Made by a program: the position numbers and the translations under genes. Source: Actinomycetota bacterium (GTDB lineage Bacteria > Actinomycetota > Actinomycetes > Nanopelagicales > Nanopelagicaceae). Taken from it: 44,223 nt of DNA. The notes beneath the pieces are model-generated. The model searched no databases. It was not told the origin of the DNA and saw only the letters and a list, made by a program, of their open reading frames with translations. Where the stretch lies: assembly GCA_947450545.1 (NCBI GenBank), contig CANFVU010000009.1:1-44223 (forward strand). Reading direction: 5' to 3'. Positions 7,730-16,038 of this stretch are shown piece by piece; the stretch's first letter is position 1, and each line of letters begins with the position of its first letter.

Positions 7730-8803
7730 ATGAAAGTTCTCCATGTAATTGCCCGCATGAATGTCGGCGGGACTGCGCGATATGTCGGACGGTTGGTGGA
7801 AAGTGATCCATCCGCTGTTTTAGCAACGGGATTTGTGCAAGGTGCGGAAGTAGAAGATCCCTGTGTAGAGAATCTGCCGGTGAAGCGTGTAGAGAATTTA
7901 GGAAGAGCCTTTAATCCGACTTTAGATTTTTTCGCTTATCTCTCACTTCGTAAAATCATTCGCCAAGTGAAGCCAGATATTGTGCATTCACACACATTCA
8001 AAGCAGGGTTACTTGCGCGATTGATTAGCGGCAAGTTTAAACATGTGCATACATTTCATGGACATCTCTTTGATGATGCATCTTTTAGCGGATTGCAAAA
8101 GAAAGTAATTGCATTCTTTGAAAGTTATTTAGCTACTAAGACTGATGTTTTGATTTCTGTGGGAAAGAAAGTTGGAGCTGAACTTCGTTCGGCGGGGATA
8201 GGCCCATTAAGTCCGTGGGTTTCGATTCCGCCTGGAGTAGATGCACTCCCACGTGTTGAGCGTGCGATTGCGCGTAAAGCGCTCGGTATTAACGATGATC
8301 GCGTCGTGGTCGGTTGGATGGCTCGCGTGACATCAGTAAAGAATCCAGCGTTGATGATTGAAGTAGCTAGAAAGTTGCCTGACGTTTCATTCCTTATGGC
8401 TGGCGGCGGAGATTTGTTGGAGGAAGTGAAAGCAGCTGCGCCATCTAATCTTTCGGTTATTGGTTGGACAGATGCGCCTACGTTCTGGAGCGCTGTCGAT
8501 ATCGCAATCTCAACGTCAGATAATGAGGGAATGCCGGTCGCGCTGATCGAAGCTCAACTTGCTGGTGTCCCTGTTATTTGCACCGATGTGGGTTCGAATA
8601 GCGAAGTGATTGAATCGGGATCAACGGGATTGGTCGTTAATAAAGAGATCGGTGCTTTAGTTGGGGCAGTTGAAAAGTTGGTCGCATCTCAAGAGTTGCG
8701 CACTTCTTATGGAAAAGCTGCCGTAGCGCGCGCATCAGTCGAATTTGGAGTGGCAGCGATGATTGAAAAACATACTTCTCTCTATAAAGGCCTTCTTAAA
8801 TAG
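7730..8803 (+). CDS. GT4-family glycosyltransferase
   Basis: A 357-residue GT-B fold retaining glycosyltransferase. The N-terminal MKVLHVIARMNVGGTARYV segment is the usual acceptor-side glycine loop. HTFHGHLF near residue 105 and VGWMARVTSVKNP near residue 195 are typical. The E-x7-E donor-binding motif is EGMPVALIE, with E266 and E274, followed by AGVPVICTD. It adds a sugar from a nucleotide donor to a lipid-linked intermediate on the cytoplasmic side. It follows the exporter ATPase by 6 bp and closes the polysaccharide block. Donor and acceptor cannot be predicted. Confidence 0.87.
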   Translation: MKVLHVIARMNVGGTARYVGRLVESDPSAVLATGFVQGAEVEDPCVENLPVKRVENLGRAFNPTLDFFAYLSLRKIIRQVKPDIVHSHTFKAGLLARLISGKFKHVHTFHGHLFDDASFSGLQKKVIAFFESYLATKTDVLISVGKKVGAELRSAGIGPLSPWVSIPPGVDALPRVERAIARKALGINDDRVVVGWMARVTSVKNPALMIEVARKLPDVSFLMAGGGDLLEEVKAAAPSNLSVIGWTDAPTFWSAVDIAISTSDNEGMPVALIEAQLAGVPVICTDVGSNSEVIESGSTGLVVNKEIGALVGAVEKLVASQELRTSYGKAAVARASVEFGVAAMIEKHTSLYKGLLK

Positions 8804-8853
8804 CCCAGCCGTGGGATGATTCAGACCTAGCATCCGGCTAGTTCACACGAGGC

Positions 8854-8870
8854 TCTCAGGTTCGGAAGGT
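8854..8870 (+). promoter_or_regulatory. Leader segment with shared motif and weak SD
   Basis: TCTCAGGTTCG (8854-8864) also occurs, in the same sense relative to the gene, upstream of the leftward gene at 1-60 (complement at 85-95). It is followed by GGAAGG (8865-8870), a Shine-Dalgarno-like stretch 11 nt from the ATG at 8882. A possible -10 box, TAGCAT, is at 8828-8833. Meaning unknown. Confidence 0.3.
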
Positions 8871-8881
8871 TTCATACACGC

Positions 8882-10210
8882 ATGTCACTGGGTAAGCGTT
8901 ATAACGCCGACTGGGCCTCCATTCTCTTGGGGCTCGGCCTAGGGATAACTGCAGCTGTCTATATTGAATCCACGTCGACCTCAGATTGGTCTTCTGTTTA
9001 TTCGATCATCAACTCACTCGCGCGTATTGCTGCGATGCTTGGTGCATATTTCGCTCTTGTTGGATTAGTTCTGGTTTCTCGTATTCCGTGGGTTGAACGT
9101 TCCGTGGGCCACGATCGATTGGTTATTTGGCATCGCAAACTCGGTCCATGGTCGATGTATTTAATTACTTTGCACGTCGTATTGGTTTTGATTGGTTATG
9201 CAGGATTCGATCGCATCAAATTAGGTGTTGAGCTCTGGCGCATGATTCGCCGCTACCCATGGATGCTTCCAGCGTTTGTTGGCTTTATTTTCTTCGTTGT
9301 CGCAGGAATTACGTCATATAAGAAAGCTCGCGCCAAGATGTCCTATGAGACATGGTGGACGATTCATCTTTATACATATTTAGCAATCGCACTTTCATTC
9401 ATGCACCAAGTGCTTACTGGTCCGATGTTTATCGGGCACCCACTTGCCACCTGGTATTGGAAAGGCTTGTACGCCTTTGCCGCATTTGCAATCATCGTGT
9501 GGCGCGCAGGTATTCCGACAATGAATTCCTTTAAACATAATCTGCATATCGAATCCGTTGTGCAAGAAGGTCCTGGCGTTTACTCGGTCATCATGAAAGG
9601 CCGCAACCTCGACAAACTTAAAGCACAAGGCGGACAATTCTTTAGCTGGCGTTTCATGACTCGAGGACATTGGTGGATGTCACATCCATATTCACTCTCT
9701 GCAGCGCCAACTGCTAATTACATACGCGTGACAATTAAAGAACTTGGTGATCACTCTCGCGATGTACGAAATATCAAGCCAGGTACTCGTGTCTTCTTCG
9801 AAGGCCCATATGGAACATTTGTTGCCAATACGTCTACGCGCGGACATGTTGTTTTGATTGGTGGAGGAGTCGGTATCACACCACTTCGAGCGCTGATGGA
9901 AGAGCTTGATCCAACAAAAGTTGTCGATGTTATTTTTCGCGCATCTCGCGATGAAGATTTAGTTCTGCGCAAAGAGCTCGATGCTCTTGCTGATGCTCGC
10001 GGAGCGCGCGTGCATTACCTCGTGGGATCTCGCAAAGAACATCCAATGACTGCCAAATACATCATGAAATATGTCCCAGCTTTTAGAGATTCTGATGTCT
10101 ATGTCTGCGGCCCAACTCCATTGGTGGATGCCGTTCACGAAGCAGCAGTCTCGTGCGGAATTCCTAAAGACCGTATTCACGATGAAGCATTTGAGTTCCA
10201 TAATGTTTAA
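8882..10210 (+). CDS. Membrane flavocytochrome, ferric-reductase-like, NAD(P)H:acceptor oxidoreductase
   Basis: A 442-residue protein with two halves. Residues 10-215 hold about six transmembrane helices with paired His candidates for haem b (HRKLGPW, TLHVV, TIHLY, SFMHQ), as in ferric reductase/NOX-type transmembrane domains. Residues 220-442 form a ferredoxin-reductase-like module: HPYSLSAA near 268 for FAD, GGGVGITPLRAL near 325 for NAD(P)H, and VYVCGPTPLVD near 400. Electrons would pass from cytoplasmic NAD(P)H through FAD and haem to the outer face. The next two genes supply an exported FMN-binding domain and the enzyme that attaches FMN, so the likely acceptor is that flavoprotein. Terminal acceptor unknown. 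Confidence 0.87.
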   Translation: MSLGKRYNADWASILLGLGLGITAAVYIESTSTSDWSSVYSIINSLARIAAMLGAYFALVGLVLVSRIPWVERSVGHDRLVIWHRKLGPWSMYLITLHVVLVLIGYAGFDRIKLGVELWRMIRRYPWMLPAFVGFIFFVVAGITSYKKARAKMSYETWWTIHLYTYLAIALSFMHQVLTGPMFIGHPLATWYWKGLYAFAAFAIIVWRAGIPTMNSFKHNLHIESVVQEGPGVYSVIMKGRNLDKLKAQGGQFFSWRFMTRGHWWMSHPYSLSAAPTANYIRVTIKELGDHSRDVRNIKPGTRVFFEGPYGTFVANTSTRGHVVLIGGGVGITPLRALMEELDPTKVVDVIFRASRDEDLVLRKELDALADARGARVHYLVGSRKEHPMTAKYIMKYVPAFRDSDVYVCGPTPLVDAVHEAAVSCGIPKDRIHDEAFEFHNV

Positions 10211-10226
10211 AAAGGAGAGTAGTTAA

Positions 10227-10763
10227 ATGAAGCGCGCATTACTGATTGCTGGCGGCACCGTCGGCGGGCTGGGAGCAGTCCTCTCTATTACTCCTCCTAA
10301 CTTCGGGCACTCAACAGGTATCGCAGGCGGCATTAATACTTCGACAGCAACCCCAACTCCTGCTGCAGCAACCCCAACTCCTGCTGCAGCAACCCCAACT
10401 CCTGCAGCAACAAAGACAAAAGCGACTGCGACGAAGAAAGCAACTCCCAAAGCCACTCCAACGAAAGCTGCAGCAACGGGAGCAACAGGAACATTTACAG
10501 GAAACGTTGCGAGTACTCAATTTGGAAATGTCCAAGTTCAAATTACAGTGTCGAATGGAAAGATCACTGCAGCGAAAGCTTTGCAATATCCCAATCGTGA
10601 TGGTCGTTCACAAGAAATTTCTCGCCAAGCAATTCCATATCTGGTGGAAGAGACACTTGCTGCGAATAGTTCAAATATTCAAGGAGTCGGTGGAGCTTCA
10701 TATACATCTCAAGGTTGGTATGACTCACTCGTCTCTGCTCTCGCTAAGGCCGGAATGAAATAA
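10227..10763 (+). CDS. Exported FMN-binding domain protein (covalent flavoprotein)
   Basis: A 178-residue protein. An N-terminal hydrophobic segment (residues 3-22) is a signal anchor or signal peptide. Residues 35-90 are a low-complexity Ala/Thr/Pro/Lys spacer. Residues 92-178 are an FMN_bind domain like those of RnfG and NqrC. In that family FMN is bound through phosphate to a Thr/Ser in an (S/T)GA(T/S) motif. Here the motif reads GGAS, making S158 the likely acceptor instead of the usual Thr. A strong Shine-Dalgarno (AAAGGAGAG) precedes the ATG. It lies between a membrane flavocytochrome and ApbE, which together suggest a surface electron carrier. Confidence 0.87.
   Translation: MKRALLIAGGTVGGLGAVLSITPPNFGHSTGIAGGINTSTATPTPAAATPTPAAATPTPAATKTKATATKKATPKATPTKAAATGATGTFTGNVASTQFGNVQVQITVSNGKITAAKALQYPNRDGRSQEISRQAIPYLVEETLAANSSNIQGVGGASYTSQGWYDSLVSALAKAGMK
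10351..10412 (+). repeat. Three ~21-bp tandem repeats coding the flexible linker
   Basis: Units of the form CCAACTCCTGCTGCAGCAAC are repeated three times, the third slightly shortened, and encode TPAAA-type steps in the linker between membrane anchor and FMN domain. The copies are nearly identical, suggesting recent duplication and likely length variation between strains. Confidence 0.7.
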
Positions 10764-11518
10764 TGGAACGAGCTCGTGTTCGGGCCGAAATTGAAACGTG
10801 GGGCACAATACTTTTTATTGATGTTGCTTCTACGCAAGTAAGCGAAGAAGAGTTGAACGCTGGCATCGAAGAATGCCGTAAGTATTTCTATTTTGTGGAC
10901 GATGTTTTTAGTACCTACAAGCCAGAGTCAGAAGTATCACGATTGCGCGCTGGAAAGCTTAAGCTCTCTGATTGCCACGATGATGTAAAGGAAGTATGGG
11001 CAGCGTGTGAATATGCGCGCGAAGTAAGCGATGGATATTTCGATCCTTGGTGCGTTGAAGGTGGTTTTGATCCATCAGGATATGTAAAAGGATGGGCAGC
11101 AGATAAAGGTATTGCGATTTTGAAATCTCACGGCGCTGAAAATATTCAAATAAATTGCGCAGGGGATCTCTCACTTGCAGGTGGATTGGAAAACGGAGCT
11201 CCGTGGAATATCGGAATTCGCCATCCCGAAGAAGCTCATACGATTGTAAAAGTCTTTGACATCATGGATGGTGCGATTGCTACATCAGGCACGTACGAGC
11301 GCGGAGCACACATTCGCGATCCACATACGGGGCTCATTGCATTAGGTGCACGCTCGGCAACGGTGATCGGTCCCGATGGTGGGCTCGCTGATGCTCTTGC
11401 AACCGCGATGGTTGTCGCAGGCCGTGAAGGCGCATATCTATTTATGAAACCAGAACTTGAGGCATATAACTGTTGGGTCATTGACCGCCACGGCGACATG
11501 GCGTGGTCACCGAAATAA
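10763..11518 (+). CDS. apbE: FAD:protein FMN transferase (ApbE)
   Basis: A 251-residue protein, shorter than Gram-negative ApbE (about 330) and without a signal peptide or lipobox. Family motifs are present: a DDVFSTYKPESEVSRL region near 47-62, DPSGYVKGWAADKG near 107-120, a NCAGDLSLAGG core near 131-141, and TSGTYERGAHIRDPHTG near 174-190 for Mg2+ and FAD. Family enzymes move FMN from FAD onto a Thr/Ser of target domains, and the target is most likely the FMN-binding protein encoded just upstream, with which it shares a TAATG stop/start overlap. Lack of an export signal suggests flavinylation occurs before or during export, unlike lipoprotein ApbE; this is inference. Confidence 0.88.
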   Translation: MERARVRAEIETWGTILFIDVASTQVSEEELNAGIEECRKYFYFVDDVFSTYKPESEVSRLRAGKLKLSDCHDDVKEVWAACEYAREVSDGYFDPWCVEGGFDPSGYVKGWAADKGIAILKSHGAENIQINCAGDLSLAGGLENGAPWNIGIRHPEEAHTIVKVFDIMDGAIATSGTYERGAHIRDPHTGLIALGARSATVIGPDGGLADALATAMVVAGREGAYLFMKPELEAYNCWVIDRHGDMAWSPK

Positions 11519-11568
11519 GTCTCAGGAACTCCCCAGCAAAAAATCTCACATTTAGCTCACGGCAGCCT

Positions 11569-11574
11569 TAGCGT
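11569..11574 (+). promoter_or_regulatory. -10 box TAGCGT, leaderless start
   Basis: TAGCGT is exactly 6 nt before the ATG at 11581, at the end of a 62-bp intergenic gap. No Shine-Dalgarno sequence is present. It starts the four-gene export operon. Confidence 0.5.
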
Positions 11575-11580
11575 TAATCC

Positions 11581-13275
11581 ATGCGAAAAATCCCAAGCCG
11601 CGTTGTGGCGATTAATTCCGTTTTAGTCCTTGCGATTGTAGGAGGAGGTTTCTGGGGTTATTCAACTCTTCATCCCAAAGCTGCACCCGTGACGCTTCAA
11701 ACTGCGACTGTCACGCGAGGTGATGTTGAATCAACCGTCTCGGCTTCTGGCAAAGTGATTAGTCCGGGGGACATTGGATTGGCACCACTAGTAGCTGGAA
11801 CTCTCAAGAGTTTGAATGTAAAAGTCGGAGATCACGTGAGTGCTGGTGATGAGTTAGCTCAACTTGATACAACCTCACTCAAAACCGCACAGGCCCAATC
11901 GCTTGCTGCTCTTATCGCAGCGAAAGCATCTGTTGCTTCGGCAGCAACCCAACTAACGCAAGCGCAAACCACGCTCGATACTGCTAATCAAAATCTAGCT
12001 AATCAACAAACAACAATCTCTCAGAACGCTGAAAATTATCAGGCCGCAGTAACGGCTGCAAAGAAATCCGTTGATGACACAACAGCCAATCAAGCATTTA
12101 GCGCTAAAACATACCAACAGGCAATCGACACAGCAAAGAATTCGCTCGCAGCTGCCCAATTGAGTTATGACAATTATCTTGGATTGTATGGACCAGCTGG
12201 GATTACTGTGCCTTGGTGTACATCTATCCAGACAATTAATGCCAACTGTTCTCAATTGATGACGTATTACCAAGCTCTTACAAATGCAAAAATTGCAGTC
12301 GAAACTGCGATTCAAAATCAATCAGCTTCATTATTGAAAGATCAACAATCGCTCGCATTGCTACAAACTTCGTACAACACGGCTGTTACAAACCAAAAGA
12401 TTAATTTGGCTAAAGACCAAGATTCACTCACGTCGTTCAAACTTGCGGTTACAAACGCCCAAGCAGCACTTGATAATTTGAAAGTATCGCAAAATATAGG
12501 CTCGACAGACCCAACCACTGCTCAACTCCAACTTCAAATTGCGCAAGCTAATTATGATGTTGCTACGAAGAATCTTGCCGGGGCGACTATCACAGCGCCA
12601 GTCTCTGGTGACGTAGCTTCCATATCTACCGCAGTGGGCGGAAGCGTCGACACAAAGTTTACGCAGGCAACAAATACCACTACCGCAACGGGATTTATCG
12701 TTTTAACCAACACCACATCTCTTCGCGTAACTGCAAGCTTCTCGGAAGCTGATGCAGCAAAGATTGTTGCTGGACAAGATGCATCGTTCACTTTTGATGC
12801 TCTGTCCAGCGTTACTGCCACAGGAAAAGTTCTACAAGTTGATCTCCTTCCAACAACATCTGGCGGCGTAACATCATACGGAGCAACATTCTCTGTAGAT
12901 GGCAAGGTCCCAGGTCTTAAAGTTGGAATGACAGCAACAGCAACCGTGAGTACAGGTTTTGCTGCTGGAGTCATTCAAGTCTCTGCTCAAGCCGTCACAA
13001 CTCGAGGTGGCTTAAGTTTCGTCAATGTTGTAACCACGAAAAATGGTAAGCAAGTGATTACGCCAACACCTGTCGTTGTTGGACTTAAAGGCGATAGCGC
13101 TGATGAAATTCAATCTGGTCTTAAAGAAGGTGAAAAAGTTTCACTTCCTTCTGTTAAAGCAACGACCTCAAGCAACGGATTTGCAATAGGCGGAATTCCT
13201 GGAGGAACAAGTGCATTTGCAGGTGTTGGAGCTGGCGGCGGAATCGGCGGCGGACAAGGTCGCGGTAACGGTTAA
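11581..13275 (+). CDS. Membrane fusion protein (MacA/HlyD-like) of an ABC exporter
   Basis: A 564-residue adaptor. One N-terminal transmembrane segment (about residues 8-28) is followed by a lipoyl-like half-motif (SASGKVISPGDIGLAPLVAGTLKSLNVKVGDHVSAGDELAQLD), then a very long Ala/Gln/Thr-rich helical hairpin (about 95-330) with a Cys pair near its middle (VPWCTSIQTINANC). The second lipoyl half (ATITAPVSGDVASI), a beta-barrel and a C-terminal domain follow. The tail is Gly-rich (GGGIGGGQGRGNG). In monoderms such proteins work with MacB-type transporters without an outer-membrane channel. It joins the ATPase gene by TAATG. Substrate unknown. Confidence 0.85.
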   Translation: MRKIPSRVVAINSVLVLAIVGGGFWGYSTLHPKAAPVTLQTATVTRGDVESTVSASGKVISPGDIGLAPLVAGTLKSLNVKVGDHVSAGDELAQLDTTSLKTAQAQSLAALIAAKASVASAATQLTQAQTTLDTANQNLANQQTTISQNAENYQAAVTAAKKSVDDTTANQAFSAKTYQQAIDTAKNSLAAAQLSYDNYLGLYGPAGITVPWCTSIQTINANCSQLMTYYQALTNAKIAVETAIQNQSASLLKDQQSLALLQTSYNTAVTNQKINLAKDQDSLTSFKLAVTNAQAALDNLKVSQNIGSTDPTTAQLQLQIAQANYDVATKNLAGATITAPVSGDVASISTAVGGSVDTKFTQATNTTTATGFIVLTNTTSLRVTASFSEADAAKIVAGQDASFTFDALSSVTATGKVLQVDLLPTTSGGVTSYGATFSVDGKVPGLKVGMTATATVSTGFAAGVIQVSAQAVTTRGGLSFVNVVTTKNGKQVITPTPVVVGLKGDSADEIQSGLKEGEKVSLPSVKATTSSNGFAIGGIPGGTSAFAGVGAGGGIGGGQGRGNG

Positions 13276-13988
13276 TGCAACAACTACTCGATGCTCCCAT
13301 TATTGATGTGAGGGGAGCAGTTAAACAATACGGTGCAGGCGATGCTTCGATATTCGCTTTGGACGGTGTTGACTTACAAGTTCATCGTGGTGAATACGTA
13401 GCAATTATGGGTCCATCCGGTTCGGGTAAATCGACGCTCATGAACATTATTGGCGCTCTCGATAATATGACCACAGGAAAGTATTTCCTCGATGGTATTG
13501 AAATTGATACTCTTGATGAAAATGCTCTCGCGCTCGTCCGCGGTCGAAAAATTGGGTTTATCTTTCAATCATTTAATTTGATTCCACGCACTACCGCGCT
13601 TGCCAATGTTGAACTCCCTCTGGCATATCAAGGCATTAAGGGGAAAGAACGTCGCGAACGCGCTCTTGCTGCCCTCAACGTTGTGGGATTAGGCGATCGC
13701 ATAAGCCATGAACCCACAGAGCTTTCCGGCGGGCAACAACAACGCGTTGCGGTCGCTCGCGCTCTTTCTACTCGACCTGCGCTCCTATTAGCTGACGAAC
13801 CAACCGGCGCTCTTGATTCAAAATCGACACATGATTTGTTAGACCTGTTCGATCAGATAAATGCAGCAGGCCGCACCGTCGTCGTGATTACGCACGAAGA
13901 TGACGTAGCAGCTCGTGCGAAGCGTATTGTGCGTATGAGAGATGGAAAAATTATTTCAGATACTTCACACAAGAAGGTGAGCGCATGA
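13275..13988 (+). CDS. MacB/LolD-type ABC transporter ATPase
   Basis: A 237-residue ATPase of the MacB/LolD/FtsE clade. Walker A is GPSGSGKST from residue 46, the Q-loop is in [23 protein letters not shown], the signature is [15 protein letters not shown] near 150, and Walker B is [15 protein letters not shown]. The ADEPTGALD string is typical of this clade. Unlike E. coli MacB, the ATPase is a separate chain. It overlaps the following permease by ATGA, so stoichiometric synthesis is likely. Confidence 0.92.
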   Translation: MQQLLDAPIIDVRGAVKQYGAGDASIFALDGVDLQVHRGEYVAIMGPSGSGKSTLMNIIGALDNMTTGKYFLDGIEIDTLDENALALVRGRKIGFIFQSFNLIPRTTALANVELPLAYQGIKGKERRERALAALNVVGLGDRISHEPTELSGGQQQRVAVARALSTRPALLLADEPTGALDSKSTHDLLDLFDQINAAGRTVVVITHEDDVAARAKRIVRMRDGKIISDTSHKKVSA

Positions 13989-15211
13989 GTATCTTTGAAA
14001 TCATTCGCTTTGCGCTTCGTGGGTTGAATTCCAATAAATTGCGAACATCTTTGACGACTCTTGGAATTGCCATCGGAGTCTCTTCTGTCATCATCTTGCT
14101 CGCTTTCGGAAATGGATCAAGTAAAGCGGTCCAAGCCGGAATCGAGAAGCTCGGGACGAATACGATCACCATCCAATCCAATCGAGGGGGATTCGGTGGT
14201 GGACGTGCCTCGGCTTCGCGAGCTGCTTCATCTAAACCATTAACAGTTGCAGATGCCGTCGCTCTTTCTAGTCCAATCAACGCTCCTGATGTTAAGCAAG
14301 CAGCACCTGTTGCAGGAGCCAACGTCACATGTTCCGCGGGAACAAATTCGTCCACACCCGGAACATTCAATGGCACATGGCCTTCATGGTTTGAAGCATC
14401 AAATACATCAGTCACAAAGGGCTCGTACTTCACAAATGAAGATGTGACGCAAGGTCGTCGCGTTGCAGTAATCGGGCAGACTGTCGCAACTGAATTGTTT
14501 CCTACAGGCACACCAATCGGTCAAGTAATGCGATGCAGCGGAATTCCGTTCACCATTATTGGTGTCACGGAGAAAAAAGGATCGAATGGTTTCCAAGATG
14601 GAGATTCACTTGTAGTTGCACCGTTGACTGCAGTGCAGCGTTCTATTACTGGTTATAACAACTTACAATCTATTGTTGTCGAAGCGAAGTCAGCTAAAGT
14701 TCAAGATCTCGCTCAAACTGAAATAAATACGATTATGGACGCCCAACATAAAATCAAGAACACAAATAATCGTGATTACCGCACATTGAATCAAGCCTCT
14801 TTGCTGCAGACAACTTCTTCTAGTAACTCTGTTTTTACTGCGTTACTTGGAATGGTCGCTGGAATTTCATTGCTTGTCGGAGGAATCGGCATTACAAATA
14901 TCATGCTTGTGACAGTTGTCGAGCGCACACGTGAAATTGGTATCCGTAAAGCGATTGGCGCACCGAAACGCGCCATCATGACCCAGTTCTTGATTGAAGC
15001 AACGATATTGAGCTTAGTTGGTGGTCTCATTGGAGTAGTAGGTGGATTTATAGGAAGCCATTTCAAAATCTATGGGGTCCAGCCCATCATTATTCCTGGT
15101 TCAGTTTTCTTAGCATTCGGAGTCAGTATATTAATTGGTATTTTCTTCGGAGGTTATCCAGCTTCACGCGCAGCATCCCTACGACCAATAGAGGCACTTC
15201 GTTATGAGTAA
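13985..15211 (+). CDS. MacB-type ABC transporter permease
   Basis: A 408-residue permease with one transmembrane helix near residues 18-42, a large external domain (about 45-275) and three C-terminal helices (about 280-305, 335-360, 370-395). The FtsX-like hallmark ERTREIGIRKAIGA is near residue 320. Two Cys in the external domain (VTCSAG and MRCSG) could form a disulfide. Family members act as mechanotransmission pumps that expel peptides, macrolides or lipids with a MacA adaptor. The next gene begins 8 bp inside this one. Confidence 0.9.
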   Translation: MSIFEIIRFALRGLNSNKLRTSLTTLGIAIGVSSVIILLAFGNGSSKAVQAGIEKLGTNTITIQSNRGGFGGGRASASRAASSKPLTVADAVALSSPINAPDVKQAAPVAGANVTCSAGTNSSTPGTFNGTWPSWFEASNTSVTKGSYFTNEDVTQGRRVAVIGQTVATELFPTGTPIGQVMRCSGIPFTIIGVTEKKGSNGFQDGDSLVVAPLTAVQRSITGYNNLQSIVVEAKSAKVQDLAQTEINTIMDAQHKIKNTNNRDYRTLNQASLLQTTSSSNSVFTALLGMVAGISLLVGGIGITNIMLVTVVERTREIGIRKAIGAPKRAIMTQFLIEATILSLVGGLIGVVGGFIGSHFKIYGVQPIIIPGSVFLAFGVSILIGIFFGGYPASRAASLRPIEALRYE

Positions 15212-16022
15212 TACATGGGTTCCAAATGATGAGAGTGAAAAGAACAATAATAATTTTGATCTCTTTGCTCCGGCGGGCGATGATAATTTGCAAGAAGTCC
15301 TCGCAAGGGGAAGTTATAAGTGGACAAATAAGTACACAGCTATCTTCGCAGTTGCTCTTCTTATTGTCGTAAGTACTTCTGCCGGTATTTGGTATGGACA
15401 CCGTTCCGCTTCGACATCATCAGGAATTTCACTCCCTTCTCTCAATGGAAGTGGCTTTACTCGAAGTGGGTTTACTCGCAACGGAGTCGCGCGTAATTCA
15501 GGAGCAGCATCCGCCACAACTGCAGTTGGATTTGCAGGCGGAGGTTTTGGCGGCGGAAGAGGAACTCCTGGTGTAGTTGATTCAATAAAGGGTAAAACAA
15601 TCACAGTCACTCTGACTTCTGACCCCTCAACTCCGATTAAATCGGGAGACACAGTTTCAGTTCGCCCAAGCAATGGTGGACAGGTGGCTGCGCCACCATC
15701 AGCACCAACATCAACTCGACAAAACACAGGAGGCACGAAGACATCCACAACGTCAGGTGCAACTCCTGCACCGAGTGTTTCTGGAGCACCACAAGCAGGC
15801 AATGGTGGTGGCGGTGGTGGTCGTGGTTTTGCGAATAATCCAGAGCTCGTAGCCTGTTTGGAAAAAGCTGGCGTAACTTTAGTTCCAGGACAACAGTTAG
15901 ACCGAACTGATCCAAAAGTTGCTGCAGCAATGCAAACGTGTTTTGCATCAGTTCGCGGTGGATTTCCCGGCGGCAACCGTCCAAGCGGCGCTCCTGCTGG
16001 CGGTACTCCTACCAATCCTTAG
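15204..16022 (+). CDS. Gly-rich single-pass membrane protein of the export operon
   Basis: A 272-residue protein I cannot assign to a named family with confidence. Residues 1-34 are polar and cytoplasmic, 37-58 form one transmembrane helix, and the rest would lie outside. A short beta-rich segment (GVVDSIKGKTITVTLTSD, about 124-141) recalls DUF5666-type OB folds. It is flanked by Gly/Ser/Thr-rich spacers. A C-terminal element with two Cys (LVACLEKAGVTL...DRTDPKVAAAMQTCF) is a recurring actinobacterial exported motif. It overlaps the permease gene by 8 bp, so it is probably an accessory part or cargo of the exporter. Confidence 0.7.
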   Translation: MSNTWVPNDESEKNNNNFDLFAPAGDDNLQEVLARGSYKWTNKYTAIFAVALLIVVSTSAGIWYGHRSASTSSGISLPSLNGSGFTRSGFTRNGVARNSGAASATTAVGFAGGGFGGGRGTPGVVDSIKGKTITVTLTSDPSTPIKSGDTVSVRPSNGGQVAAPPSAPTSTRQNTGGTKTSTTSGATPAPSVSGAPQAGNGGGGGGRGFANNPELVACLEKAGVTLVPGQQLDRTDPKVAAAMQTCFASVRGGFPGGNRPSGAPAGGTPTNP

Positions 16023-16026
16023 TTAG

Positions 16027-16032
16027 TAGAGT
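16027..16032 (+). promoter_or_regulatory. -10 box TAGAGT, leaderless start
   Basis: TAGAGT lies 6 nt before the ATG at 16039 in a 16-bp gap, with no Shine-Dalgarno sequence. Confidence 0.5.
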
Positions 16033-16038
16033 TGTCGC

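Noticed and set aside
10246-10758. Alternative plus-strand frame within the FMN-binding gene
   Set aside because: Gln/Leu-rich shadow of the Ala-Thr-Pro linker; the accepted frame has the strong SD and the FMN_bind motif.
15314-16015. Long minus-strand open frame opposite the Gly-rich export-operon gene
   Set aside because: Its Pro-rich product is the complement of Gly codons; the plus-strand frame has the operon overlap, membrane helix and conserved Cys motif.
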